From Nymphaea colorata (taxonomy: Eukaryota > Streptophyta > Magnoliopsida > Nymphaeales > Nymphaeaceae), in assembly GCF_008831285.2 (NCBI RefSeq), contig NC_045138.2, positions 40,601,115-40,665,114 of the forward strand: a stretch of 64,000 bases of DNA. Direction: 5' to 3'. Under the pieces are notes generated by a model that saw only the letters and a list, made by a program, of their open reading frames with translations, was not told where the DNA came from and did not search any database. Positions within the stretch are counted from its first letter, which is position 1, and the number at the start of each line of letters is the position of its first letter. Of this stretch, positions 38,901-51,950 are shown in pieces. The translations under genes were made by a program, and so were the position numbers.

Positions 38901-39464
38901 GGTATGAACATGTATTGCCTTTTGGACAACCATACGTATAATTACTTTCACCAATAACTGAACACGGATGCCTTTTTGCACAAATAAAGATTTAAACATT
39001 TCTTGGCAAAAAGATCTGGGGTCTGGGCTAACAGAGAACAACGAGAAATGAATGGGCCTTCTTGAGATAAATTCAATAAATAACACGACAATGTGTTGGT
39101 ACATATTTCAGATCTAAATTTGATTTCAAAAACGAATAAAATAAGTTGGATCAATGAGTTGGTCGTCGTTTGGTAGCTGAACCTACTTCAAAAGCTACCA
39201 CCAGTGACAGGAACAGTAGAAAACGGAACTTACACACTTGTTCTTGCGCAGGCAGTGTTTGTTGGTCACAACCATGGGTTGGACTGGTGCTGTCCCTACA
39301 AGAGTCTGTGGCTGTGTTTTGCTCGTCATACTGGTTATGGTGGATATGGTAATTGGGCAAGAGGAGCTAGGATTCTTGAATTGCGTGAAGATCCATTTTC
39401 TCTCAAGTCCTGGATAAGAATGGAAGATGGTGCGGTACATAGTAGAGTTACCTTAGCCCCTTGA
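35902..39464 (+). CDS. PAP16: Purple acid phosphatase, PAP16-like (probable inactive type)
   Basis: Exons are 35902-36175, 37247-37471, 37557-37830, 38387-38555 and 39252-39464, giving 384 residues with all junctions in frame, close to the family length. The N-terminus has a hydrophobic signal-peptide-like stretch ([15 protein letters not shown], residues about 14-28). The metallophosphoesterase motifs in order are ADLHFG, YLGDVIT, GNHDD, WHIP and GHNHG, which fit a secreted or vacuolar metal-dependent phosphatase fold. The usual purple-acid motif GDxxY reads GDVIT here, so the tyrosine that gives the purple colour and binds iron is replaced, as in relatives labelled probable inactive. It may still hydrolyse phosphate esters by the general fold. 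The end of the last exon is duplicated downstream. The convergent neighbour is the bHLH gene, with about 1 kb between stop codons. Confidence 0.93.
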
Positions 39465-39911
39465 TTTCACGAAAGTTGCCTCTTACGAGGACTACTAATA
39501 AAAAATAGTTATGTATGTAAGAATTTAGAAAACTTTCATCATGCGCATTTGTAGTCTTCTAATTTGTGGCCTTAAAGAGTCACCTCTCTCTCTCTCTCCC
39601 TCTTCCTCTGTTTCTCAAGTCCTGTATAAGAATGGAAGATGAGGTTGTGCATAGTAAAGTTACCTTAGCCCCTTGATTTCACGAAAGTTGCTATAAAAAC
39701 TACTGGATGAAAAATATTTTTGTGTATAAGCATTTAATAACTTTTATCATGTCCATTTGTAATCTTCTATCTTGTGGCTTTCAAGGAGTCCTCTCTCTCT
39801 CTCTCTTTAAATACTAACGGATAAAATGTGTTTAAGCTTTTAAAACTTTTATCGTGCACACTTTTAATCGTCTAGCTTGTGGCCTTGGTGAGTCCTCCCT
39901 CTCCCTCTTTC

Positions 39912-39914
<3 letters not shown>
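39401..39914 (+). repeat. Tandem duplication of the PAP16 3' end
   Basis: Unit A (39401-39612) contains the last 64 bases of the PAP16 coding exon plus 3' flank. Unit B (39613 to about 39807) repeats it from TCTCAAGTCCTG; the period is 212 bp. It still encodes a 20-residue tail ending in VTLAP and a stop at the matching place, but with four amino-acid changes. A partial third unit (about 39808-39914) repeats only the 3' flank, from the ACTACTGGAT-like segment to the CT-rich tail. Confidence 0.9.
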
Positions 39915-39958
<44 letters not shown>

Positions 39959-40022
39959 TGTGTGTATATATATATGTGTGTGTATATGTACATACATACA
40001 TATATGTGTGTGTGTGTGTATA
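39915..40022. repeat. Compound (TG)n/(TA)n microsatellite
   Basis: Alternating GT, TA and TATG runs follow the third PAP16 tail unit. Open frames read across it are repeat artefacts. Confidence 0.95.
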
Positions 40023-40507
40023 CAATATATTTGCAAGCTGTGGTTGAGCAGATCTCTTCTGGACCATGTCGAAAGAAATGAACCCTGAGTTATATAGTAT
40101 CGCATCCAGAGTAACATTTTAGATGTTAATTGCATTAAATTTCATTTTTGGGAGTTACTATGTTAACGTACCCCCGGACTCAAAAGTAAATTTGATGAAC
40201 GGATTCACCACTTTTATAGAATCTTTAACTGGCAAAAGTTCGTTCTGCAAGATTTTATCAAATAGATTCTTGTTTCGCAGAAGACCTCTCAAACTGATCT
40301 CTCCTTCAAGTTTACATCAGTTCTAGCACAGGATCCTTGCAACAAGGATGGGCGTGCCCACTTGTGGTCTACATCACTTCCTAGTACACACAGCAGCTAT
40401 AATCCATATGTATCAGATAAGCTGAGCTGCTGGAATCATTCTGAGAAGTCTACCATCATGACAGGCTCACTTGCACTCATGAAAATCTCCAACAATTTTA
40501 TCTTTAG

Positions 40508-43413
40508 CTATTTTGCTCCCCTTGTCCCAGAAAGAAGGATTAGCTTCTGTCGAATTGCTTCACTATCCATCTTTGTGCATTTGTCTTCCATCTGCACAAT
40601 CAGTAGCCATTAAAGGTGGTCAGTGTTTTTTGATAAATGTACAGGAAACCGATCTCAGTGGATTGCTGCACAGGTATGAAGTTAGTCTAAGGTACCAAAA
40701 GATTGGGGAAGAAAATGTTCAGCTCTGGAACAGGATGTAGACAAGAGGCCTCAAAACCCAGGTCCCAGTACTACCAAGAACAGGAACCTGAATCATGTAT
40801 TCGGGAGTAGCACTCGGTCAAATGGATACTAATAGCTAGCAGAATCAGAACTCTGACCTTAAGATATAGGCTATAGAAGACTCTCCCTTCACCAGACCCA
40901 AAAGTAGATGCATTCAGCAGTTGGAGGCCTTCTTCTTCCAAGTTCCTCACAAGTTCTGATAGGTGGTATCCCTGTCTTCTTGAAGTAGACACCTGAACCA
41001 GCAATTCATTATCATGAACTCGCGTGGCCGTTATCAGGGGTGCCACCGGGAGTAAAGGATCGATATTGTTCATATCACCGGATTTCCCGTTTTCATGCCT
41101 GGATATTCTCTCCAAGATCTGTCTTCTCTTCTGAATCAGACTCTCCACTTGTTTCTGCAGCTCAGGTATGTATTTAAGTGCACGGGAAACCGTTGCAGGG
41201 ACGCTTAGCTTTTTCTGCACATTTGTGGTGCCAACACAAAAACTTGTTACTGAATTCTGATCACGAAGATGCCCATAATCCTGAGACTGGTGTTAGAGCT
41301 CCATGTGCGGATCAAATTTTAGCAGTGAGCATTTCAAATAAGGGAAGATGACGACTCCGCCTTGTGCTTGCCGAAGATCACTTGCACTCACGATCACTAA
41401 ACTTACTGCGGAGATTCCAATTAATTACTTACACGTGGTTTTCTTTCGAGAGATGAAAAATAATAGCCTGGATTATAATAAGATTTGGTGATGAAAACTT
41501 TGTTCATTCGATGCATTTGGTCCTGTGCTTGCGCGAAGAGACAATGATAAATTCATTGAATCATTTAAAACAAGACAGTATTATTTATTTGTTTCTTTCT
41601 TTAAGGGTCTCCTCAGGGCATACTAATATTTTTTTCCACAAGGCCCTAACCACAGGCCACAAAAAACACACACATATATATATAATTCCCAACTTGACAT
41701 ATTTTTTTACTTTCTCAACAATGAAGTCCGTAAGAGATGCCAAATGGCTAAGAAAAACAGCACCTCGTTCATTGGCTTTCTTAAAGAGTTTGGAAGTTAA
41801 CGATTGGCCAGAGTTACGCTTCCCATTGATTGCAACCCTCTTCCCTTTTCTTACGTTTTATTTTTAGAGGTCATTGCTCAAGAAAACAATAAGAAATAAT
41901 AAGATGACGAAAGACATGCCATTATAATATTGCCATGAGAGGTCAAAGGTACAATAATGATAAAAAATAGAAAAAAAAAACTGGGATAAGGAACAAAGAA
42001 AAGAAAAAACTTTCTCTCCTTTCAAGAATTTTGTCCATCCTGGTGTATGAAGTATCTAATCACCGGAGAAAGTGGGGCAAGTTAGAAAACCGAGTGTCCG
42101 ATCTGCGTGCGAAGTTTGGTACCTGCCAGTCGGCAAGTTTTTTCTTGGAAAACTACTGCAAAAATATTTTAACAAAAATCGAGGTGGAAATTGTGGTTTT
42201 AGATGAAATAGTTCATAGAGGTGAGTGGATCGCAACTTGCATCCATGGACACCTGATAAAATTTATCACATATTTTAGGAGAGTAGGAATCGAAAATCAT
42301 GAAGTAATACATGAAATGCAACTAAGATCATGTTAATTTGAAACTCATTTTCTTTAGAGGAATGTCATTTTCAAACTTCACTAAACTTAACAAACCAGTG
42401 GGTGGGAGTCCTTTTCCCCGAAACATGTAAAGCGCAAGGGAACAAAAGATAATGTGATCGATGGGAACTGATTTGCTAATATCTACTCTTTTCCGGGCAA
42501 CTGTTTACGTGATAGAAGTAATTTAACATAAAAAAAATTAGCTGAAAACACTTTTTCAAAGATAAACCAGGCTTCTAGTGGTTTTATCATCACTCAAATG
42601 GGCCAAAAAGCTGTTTTCACCTAAATATGAAGCCGACTTACGCCTAAATCCCTAAAGTCATGTTCGATTTTTGGAAGTGAAGTCGAATTTCTTTTTGACC
42701 AAAATTTTTTCTCCCAAATTTAAGGTTAAAACGTGAAGAAAATTTTGGATTCCTTCACAAAGCTGGGTTTGATTGAGCTGTATACACTAAGGACACATGG
42801 TTTATCGGAACATGTACTGCAACAGCAAGCTAGTGCGTAGGCAAATCAAGGACTTCTCATGGTCATGGCGGCCCCGGCTCCCCACAGTTCTTTCCTTTAC
42901 GACAGGGGCTTTCCTTTCAAGGTGCTTGCCTAAGTTTTCTGGTTTCGCAAGTTTAGTTCCTCACCGTGAAAAAAGCAAATTGATGCGTTAAGAAGGTACC
43001 GTTTGGTCGGCGTTTGGCAGCAGCGACCGGAGAGAAGAGTAGAGGGAGTTCATCCTCTTCCGGCGATACCTCTCGTTGGCGTTGTGGCTGAGTTTCTTTG
43101 CAACCGTATGTTGATCTCCATCCATGGTGCACGATCCCTGAGCATCGTCGAACGCCGGCGTGCCGTAAGAAGATAACTGAAAGGAAGGGTCCCGGAAGGT
43201 GGCCGCGTCCACGGCGCCCCAGCTAATGCACGAAAGATCTTCCACTTCCCTTGTATCCCCGCAAAACATCCAATCTTCTCCTGCACAAGAACTCGAAGGC
43301 AGGCCCGCTGGCGGTTGGATGAACATTCTACGGCGTCGGAAGGCCACCCCCGATGGCTTCTCTTCTGCACGTATATATGTATACAGATCTTGTGCTGTCA
43401 TCGTTGCCGTCAT
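40508..43413 (-). CDS. bHLH transcription factor, subgroup Ib (ORG2/bHLH38/100-like)
   Basis: Exons on the minus strand are 43413-43000, 41214-40858 and 40591-40508, giving 284 residues from the first ATG. The basic region and helix 1 read KKLSHNANERYRRKRMNSLY, then SSLRSLLPNADQT is split by a 1.8-kb intron from KKLSVPATVSRALKYIPELQ (helix 2). A C-terminal ACT-like region follows (ITATRVHDNELLVQVS, FYSLYLK), and the last exon encodes MEDKCTKMDSEAIRQKLILL. Members of this subgroup pair with FIT to switch on iron-uptake genes and are themselves induced by iron shortage. The basic region keeps the E and R residues needed for E-box contact. The start is uncertain: the ATG at 43326 (MFIQPPAGLP) gives a length to the bHLH closer to relatives and may be the true one. 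The small last exon was found by hand from its acceptor tgtgcag and family fit. Confidence 0.9.
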
Positions 43414-44184
43414 GATAATTGGTAGAAAATTTTATGTTTCGGAGCGGTCCCATCAAAAGTTTTTTCATCGGGAAGGTGTTGAGTTGGCTCCTGTGAAGAT
43501 GACATGTACGGATTTTCTTTTCTTTTTCTAAAAAGAGAGTCAGCAGATCAAATAATTTAACAAATAACATTTTTAAAGAGATGGAAATTCTCCGCCATTC
43601 ATTTTTGTGATGGATGGTCACCGTTTGGACCACCATCAAGTAGTTTTCCGATGAAGTCATAGCTTGCATGGAAGATAGCTTGATGAAAAATGACGGCAAC
43701 TATGTCATGTGTATTAAAAGAACGCCATTGTTGGCAGATAAAAGAAATCTGGTGCTGGAATTCCTAAAGTTTCACTCCTCAGTAGATTGTATTCAAACAT
43801 TTATAAGACCTCACGTATCAATTGGTCTACAAGAAAGGTAGCTCTGCTAGAACCTTGATCGTCGCAGAGGACCATGGTTTTCATTTATTTACAGCTAGCG
43901 CTGTTCTTAGCATATCTAACTCGATGTTGGTCTGCCTTAAAAAATAGGTTTGGCCATGTCATAAAAGGTAGTCATCAATTTTCATCTCTCGCTCTTGTAT
44001 ATGCTTTAATTAAACTTGATGATAGAGAAGGTATTCTGGAGGTAGGAGACAAGACTGCACAGGTTTCACCTACCATACCTACTATCGCCTCCCCAACAAT
44101 CTAAACCTTTTAAACACAAAAAACATTCACTGGATCAGTGAGATTGCCATGAGGTTTAAACCCGTGACCAGGAACTAACCAGGA

Positions 44185-44185
<1 letters not shown>

Positions 44186-44239
<54 letters not shown>

Positions 44240-44240
44240 C
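44186..44240. repeat. (CT)n followed by (TA)n microsatellite
   Basis: CT-rich run at 44187-44214 passing into TA repeats to about 44239. Confidence 0.9.
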
Positions 44241-46560
44241 ACGTGCAATGCACGACGAAGAGCAGAGGGGAACGTGGGGAGGTGAGTGAACCGAAGGATG
44301 AAAACAGTAATTGGAAGATTTCAAATAAAATATATGGACTGCGCCCTTCTTCCATCTTTCTAGCCCTTTCTGCTATTGGTTCATGATGTCCAGCAGTCAA
44401 GCTGCCGACGAATTAGCAATCACAATTCACAAGTTGATCTCATGATTGGCAGACTTTGGAGAGAAAAAGATTGGGCCCTTCTTTGCGGCTGTCCTGCAAT
44501 CGGCCAACAGGCGGCTGTTAGCCTAAGATCTTCTTGCCTGCCTGCTTTTTTGGAAGACCACAGTGCAGGGCTATAGTGTCCTCTTGAAGAGAGAAAGTTA
44601 GTGCAGCGTGCGCGAGGAAAAGACATTTTAGTAATTTGCTAAAAATGAAACTCATTTATTTTACTTTTTTCAATGTTTATTTTTTTTCTTTACACAGCTT
44701 TTTTTTTTTCAAGATGAACTAAAGGTATTTCAATCATTAAAATTTTTTTTTGAGAAAAAGAAAGACTGTAAATTTGCTCAAGAGTTCTTCCAAGTTACCT
44801 TTCTGTGTTTAAGAACATTCAGGAGGGAGATTGAAAGTTTGAAGAATATAGATCACTAAAAGAGAAAATCAACTGCCCATCAACCACCGACTTAGATTTT
44901 GATAGGTTAAGTCAAGATGGAGCGGTGGTTCCTTGTGCATGGACTGTTCATGAAGGGTCCTGTCCGCCTGTAATGACACCCGAACTCAAAGGTGCGTATA
45001 ATGTATTTTACTTTCTTCGAAAGTAGATCTCTAGAAGATTGTACAGAGAAATTCATGGTAGCATATTTTAAACTTTTGGCCTCATTCAATTTCAGTGTCT
45101 TTGGAATCTCGATTTTCCAACTCATTTCGAAGACCAAGAAAGCTGGTGCCTACCATCCATGCATCCGTACAGCTTATAACAGGCAGGATTAAAATTTAAA
45201 GTATTTTTAGAATTATTTTTGTTAATGTATATCCCATATGGCTAATGACAGTACATGTAGTACATTTTTGAATGTCTTAGGGGTTAGCGAATAGCAATGT
45301 ACCCATACACAGTAGTACTTAGGACTAATGTTAAAGCAAACCGAGATCTGACCTTTAAATTGAAATAGATTCATAAAACACTATTTAAGGTGTTTCATGA
45401 AACTTTTTTAATTTTTGGATTATATTCATAAAACAATTAACGAACTCTTAAAAGGTGTCTAGAGGGCACCCTAAAAAGATTGGCCTCCTAAGAGTAGCAA
45501 AAAATGTAAACAACCATTTTTTTTTTTTCAATTACTTCAATCAACACAAAAGAAGAATCAGTTTTGTAGACTGTCAGGATCGTTTTAACTCTCTATCTCT
45601 CAAACGGACACAAAACCAGAACCTGAATGGCAGCAGAAGTGGAAAAGGATCATCAAGAGCTATAATCGGCAGCAGCCACATGACCTCATTCGCATTCCAC
45701 GGCATTTCATGTGCTGAGATTGATTCCAATCATGGCCACCATGTGTTCAGATCCTGTTCACCATGAAACGCAGGAATCCTACAACTGGATCACGCATTGT
45801 TTACATTATCTTTCGCTCTATAAACATATAGCCCTCTTTCTCTCCCTTCCTTTTTTCTCAAATTCTTCTGCTTAGACCGCGGTCCACAGAGGCGTGGTTA
45901 AACGAAAAATATACGTGATTGTCATTATTCACTCACAGAGGCTGTCCTTTTCCTGTTTAATTTATTGCTGTGTGTTAAACCATTGACAGTGGGATTAGCT
46001 CTCCCTAGTGGTTGTCAACGAGTTGGAGAAAATTTCTAATGGGGATGGGATTATGTAGTCCAGGTTCGAGGGAAGGCGACAAAAGGAGATTAATAAAATG
46101 TTGAAGGTATAGAAGATGCATCTGGGGAGGTTTCTTGGTTGGAGAGATCAAAATGGGAAATGAATAAAAAAAAAAAAAATTGAAGTCACAAAGTTCTTTC
46201 CATATAAGTGGGACTTGAGGCAATTTAGATCGTTTGACATTGAATCTGATATATTAAATACGTATGTCAAATTGCCAATTAGTGACAACCTTTCTTTTCT
46301 CAGCATTTTTATTTTACGGTAGCTTCTGATTAGTATTATACTCAACAGGTGCAATTTTTTAAGTTATTACATACTTTCAGACATAGTTGGCAAACCGATT
46401 AATCAGATACAGTTCATCTGATTACTGAGCCACGGGTAAGCTAGTTCATGACTCAGCAAATGGTTCGGGTCCAGTAAACATATATTTTGATAGAAATCAA
46501 AATGATGACTTGACTTTCTCACCAGTTTCGCCCCTCGGGGTGAAATTTCAGTATAAGGGG

Positions 46561-46912
46561 CACTATAGTTTAAATTTTAAACTTGAAGGGACACCGATAT
46601 ATAAATTAGTAAAAAGATAATGAAACATCATATGTAAATAAGATCATTTGTATGGGCTGGTGTATGCAATTGCCCGCATCAGCATACATGTCGGCACTGC
46701 TGGGCAGATATCTCGAAGAGGCTAAATATCAATGTAAATGGCACTGTAATTTAAATTTTAAACTTGGAGGGACACTAATGTATAAATTAGTAAAAGGATG
46801 ATCAAACATCGATATGCAAATAAGACAATTTGTATGGGCTGGTGTGTGCAATTGCCCGCATCAGCATACATATCGGCACTATTGTGTAGATATCTCGAAG
46901 ATTGTTGAGGCA
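46561..46912. repeat. 181-bp tandem duplication
   Basis: Unit 1 starts CACTATAGTTTAAATTTTAA at 46561 and unit 2 starts CACTGTAATTTAAATTTTAA at 46742. Shared blocks include TTTGTATGGGCTGGTGT and GCAATTGCCCGCATCAGCAT. The units differ by scattered substitutions, so the duplication is not very recent. The flanking GGGGCAC-like and ATATCTCGAAGA segments recur too. Confidence 0.9.
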
Positions 46913-49900
46913 CTGTTTGAGCCGATAAAATGAGAATGTATATCAAATTTGGGGGACAAGACGTCCCCTAAACACAAATCCAGTTGTTTGCCCTCATGAG
47001 ATCAGCACCAAAACTCTAGTTATACTAAGACTATGACATGGGTAATGGAAGAATTGTAGAGATAAAATAAGATGAGGAAACCTGAAATCTAGATATTAGG
47101 CATAAGTTAAACCGTTGACTTTGGACAAGAGAATATTTAAATAAGCTTTTAGTCAGACTAGAATTGCATCATCTTAATTTTGCAATTTTGAAATTTGGGT
47201 CTGACATCTAATCTTGTTTGGTAGACAAGATGCCTTGTGTGGAACTCCTCTCATAATCTAGACATATACATTGTAACGTTTATCTAAAATACATAAGCAA
47301 TCAAAGTTTGTACTGGATTTGGGTCAACCAAATACATAAAAAAATAAGCTTTGGATCAGAATCATTGGTACCCAAAAGGGGAAATCCCAAAAACATGCAA
47401 AGAGCCCATCCCTTGCAATCCTGGATTACCCTCTTATAAATCAGATCTAACTTCAAATTTTAATGAAAAGGAGACAACATGATGCGAATTGTTCTTTCAA
47501 GAGTGATAAATGATGTTATTTAATGAAACTCATCAATTTGTTTCCTTCTTTTTTTTCATCTCTCTCCCTCAACCTTTAAAGGGGATCTCAGCTTGTTAAA
47601 AAAACAGGTTGACTTCTATATTTGTAACTTAAAATTTCCATGGTTTTATTTCTTTAAAATCAAATGACTTAAATGGTTGCCATGAAGTTTAGTATATAAG
47701 GGTCTGGTAGCTACCTATTTTCCATGTTAAAAATGTTCAAAAAATAGAAAACCAGTATAAAAATGGAAATCAGATTAAATTGTATGAGATTTAAAAGATT
47801 AAAGGTCTTAGCTTTCTCGGCTCAAAAAATTTGATTTAGACATCAAAGTTTTCATGATCTCTAATTCTCATGCATGTTTTCATATGTTTTGAATCTGTTT
47901 ATATGATTAAGCTAATTAAAAATAGATCAAACCAATTTTGAGGTACACATAAGAGGCATATCTGAAGATGCATATTACAGTGCATCAGTATTTATGCACT
48001 TCGATTACATTCAAACGAAAGACTAAATGATTTTTATTTAGTAAAGCTTAACGGTATTTATTTCAACCATATCTAAAGTTGCAATCTTGGGTCATTTTTA
48101 CTTTTTTCCCTTCATTGAGGCTGCAAATAATTTATAATGACTGTGTATCTTCTTCATGTCATGTTCCTCGTATTAATTTTTTTTGTAACAAATTGGGCAT
48201 TAAAATTTAAGTACTACATAAATGACTAAATCATTACTCATTCAAAATCTATAATTAATCTTTAATGCTCAGGCAAACTATTTTAATGTCTAACCTGGAA
48301 TGAGAAAAAAAAAAGGGCAAGAACCCATTGCTTTAAATGCTGAAATAGTCATCCGATTTATGAACGGTACGAAAGGTCATCCAGACAATTCGCCTATATA
48401 AATCACATCTTGTACCGATCTTCATAACCTGAAAATTTACTTCTCCCATTGTTAAAGACTTACAGATAAAAGCTCAACAAACAATTTTACTAAAAAAGTC
48501 AGAGCTTAGATCTGGAGTTCACGTCTCAGATTCTTTGTACTCTCACAATAAATCTATTCAAGTGTGTGTGTGGGAGAGAGAAAGAATGATGTATCTCAAT
48601 TTTTTTGTACTTTTACAGTAAAAATTGATATTCAAATGGTAAAAACAAAAAGTTAACTGTAAGCCACATACAACCATTACCAGCATTCAGAAGTATAGAA
48701 AAATGAACAAAGAGCATAAAGATAGTCAAAACTCACAACGCATAAAAAAAAAAAAACTCATAATTTATTATCTTAGCACATCATCAAAAACATGATTTTG
48801 AAAATTGCCGACGGCTTAGGCAAATTCATAAATTTATAAATTATAAATAGCACTTGTATATAAATAAATAATTTGTAAATAAATAAATAAATAATTAGGT
48901 AGGCATTACAGATGCCACAGCATTCCACCACGCCCTTAATATGGAAGACACATGTATATCAGCTGAATTTAGAGCATGATACCTTTTCACGCATCATTTT
49001 ATTTTATCATTTTCCGGACGACCCCCAATTGAAAATATTGGCTCTAATTTATAATAATTGATGTTTGGACTATGGGAGCTTAATCATTTGCCAAACTGCT
49101 ATGGTATCCAACAACAAAGTGGCGGATACTTTTCTTATGCATTTAGATCAATGATTAAAGTTTGAGTGTTTTTTTCTCGTTATTTACTCATGTCGACCAA
49201 TTTTAGAGTATTTTTATATTGAAACTTTTTATTTTTTAATATCAATTTACTAATATATTAACTGAAATTAAATGAGGCCGTCCCCGCCAATGCACGCCCC
49301 GTGACGACTGAAATTTCAAAGAGGCCTTTCCAAGCCTCTTATCATTTCGTAGCTTTGGCATTTTTAGCTTGTTTCCATGCATCTGGATGCAGATATAAGT
49401 TTCAAAGAGTTTGGTGGATGCTAATTTGGGTCTGTTTGGCAATGCGAACATGTTGTTACCACAACGTCGAGATTCATGAAACAGTATCATTCACTTTTCC
49501 TTGCAAACAAATGTGTGGCTTAAAGCAGGTCTTTAGTTCGATTTCCATGAACGCTATGTTCTTGTGTCTTAAGGTGGTAGGGCGCAGTATCCAAGTTGAA
49601 GGGTGTCTCTTTCTATCACTGACACCGACGCAGCTCAAGACCCCGGAGGCGAGGGGAATGGGAAGGCCTTCGGGCTTCGCTTCAGGTGGTGGGATTAACC
49701 CTCTCGCTCACCCGAAATGAGTGGCTTAAGTGGCCATAAAAAAATTTGAACCAAATAAATTAACTTCAGTTTCCTCTTCCTTTGCATGCAAACGCCTTTT
49801 TATTAATTATTTAGAAAAAGGCGAGCAAGGGGAATCTGAATGAAAAAATGTTGTATTTAAATCTCAATCCAAAACCTGATTTTCAAAATCCGAATCCGAT

Positions 49901-50990
49901 CTTTACCTCCATATTTGAATGCAAACTGAATCAGACCTATTTTCAAACGTTTTACCATTTCCCTATCAATTTATGTATATCCGCATTGAATAAATTTGAA
50001 TGCAAATCCAATCATTACCTTCATATTCACCCCGAATCTGGTTCTGATCAGATATTTATGTATATCCACATTCGAATCTGATTGATGTCATTTCTTAATC
50101 GGACATCAAATTTGTTTCCGTATCCGATTTTTTAGGAACAATTCAATCGGATATAGACATCTGTTCACTTCCCTATCAAAGTGATGCCCAACTGTTCAGT
50201 GTCCATAGACCCAACTCCCACAAAGCCTCAGTTCTTAGGTGGCACGACTTAGTATCAAATGGTTGGTCATGTTTGATGGCTCAATCCGTTGTTTATGCAA
50301 GGAATTCAGGGTGTTGGCCGTTCAGAAGCAATTTATTTTGGGTGATCCTTGCACCTATTTTTAATTACTAATTGGACGAATTTTCTCTTTGTTTGTTTTA
50401 CACAGATATTTAAAAAATAGAAAATCCTACTTCATGCTTTAGAATCGGGTGTGAATAAGTTTTCTGTGAAAGATCATACTTTCTATAACAATTTTTGCTT
50501 GAATTTTACATGTCAATGCCGCAAACTATGCAAAGATCAAGATATAATTTGCAACGGAAACCACTACCATCAAATTTCTTGGTTTTGCCAACGGTAACTT
50601 CACCCATCTTTGCCATCGTTCCTGAGTTTTTGCTTCGGAACATAAAGAATTTGCAGCCAGATGCACACTATTGGAGCAGCAAAATTAGCATTGGGAATTG
50701 ATAGAGCAGATTCTGCTAAAAAAAAAGAAGTTATCTGATCGAGTATCAGGGGAAAAAGGCAAAGTGAAGGGCCGAATGCAACTTACAGCATTGAGTTCAG
50801 GCCACGCCTATAGAAAATGAAATAAGCTTGAGAACTAGCACAGAGCACGCCTTGTCGATGATAAGATTCTGGAGTTCCTCCATGATGCTTGGTTAGAGGG
50901 CCATGGTGTCGATGATAACAAAACAAGAGATAACGAGTTATCGTTCTCCCTTTCATTGTGTCTTTCATTCTTTCCCACTATGTTTCATGA

Positions 50991-51950
50991 TGGTATCAGA
51001 GCTTATGGTGGTCTAGCAGAGCCATGGTGTCATCAAGCAATCAGCATGGAGCGTCTGAATCCTTTTCTCGAGATGTGATAATCTGTATTATTTACACCAC
51101 TTTGACAATCCGGGTGCGTCTCCCGTTTCTCAACAATTGAGAGGAGATAATTATGAAGTCTCGGTTTTAGCATGGCTTCTGAACTCTCTTCATAAATCAT
51201 TGTCAACCACTGTGGCATATGCTAAGAATGCAGCCCATGTATGGAAAGACTTAAAAAACAGGCTTTCTCAATCCAATGCCCTACGGCTTTATCAAATCCA
51301 GCAACAAGCCATCAGTGGCAAGCAGGGTCAATCTTCTATTGGTACATGTTGTACCCAGATTAAGGCTTTATGGAATTGAGTATGATGCTTATGTTACATT
51401 GCCGTCTTGAGAGTGTGAGGTGATGAGAAAGGTTATTGACATTCAGCAACATGATTGAAGTTTTTGACTGGTTTGAATGAAAGTTGTACAGCTCGCAGCC
51501 AAATACTTATCATGGAATCTACTCCATCGATTTCCAAGGAGGGGATCTTCTAATTGGCCGCGTCAACAGCCACAAGCGAACTCTATCATGACTGATAATG
51601 CATTGGTCTTACCAAATACTCCCAACCACAAGCCCCAAGAATCACCAGGCGCGCCTACCACCTTCACGCCTGACCTTTATCGTCAATTCATGGAGTTTAT
51701 GAATAGTAAAAATCCTAAAGTCAATCTTGCAGGTACTCTCTCATTCCCTCTTGTTTGTTCTATCTTCACTCAAATGTGGATCATTGATATGGGGGCTACT
51801 CACCATATTGTTAATTCCTCGTCAACCCTTTTCAATCCTAGTCCTACCACATTTAATCCTGTCAAGCTCCCTTTTAATAGTGTGCCTGTCACTCATGTTG
51901 GTCAAAAGAGAAATTGCAGAGTGGGAGAGGGAGATAACCAGGTTAAAGGC
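50991..51950 (+). mobile_element. Truncated Ty1/Copia retrotransposon (gag-protease fragment)
   Basis: The fragment starts with TGGTATCAGAGC at 50991-51002, a perfect Copia primer-binding site for initiator tRNA-Met. Gag remains follow: SVLAWLLNSLHKSLSTTVAY and VWKDLKNRLSQSNALRLYQI (51137-51379, after a broken SQQLRGDNY start). A linker frame (51477 onward) leads to MWIIDMGATHHIV near 51776, a retroviral-type protease site in which DSGA is changed to DMGA. Several stops break the frames. No integrase or reverse transcriptase is seen, and neither LTR could be bounded. Confidence 0.8.

Larger units (their letters stand above)
43414..50780. other. Gene-poor region upstream of the bHLH gene
   Basis: No coding sequence was recognised. 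It includes the likely bHLH promoter (43.4-44.3 kb, with a CACGTG core at about 44240 beside a CT/TA microsatellite), a 181-bp tandem duplication, and long AT-rich stretches at 47-49 kb without identifiable content. Confidence 0.6.

Noticed and set aside
39854-40135. Open frames with IYIYIY or THTH runs
   Set aside because: Produced by the TA/TG microsatellite.
49301-49720. 139-codon open frame on +
   Set aside because: No family resemblance, odd composition, no neighbouring exons.
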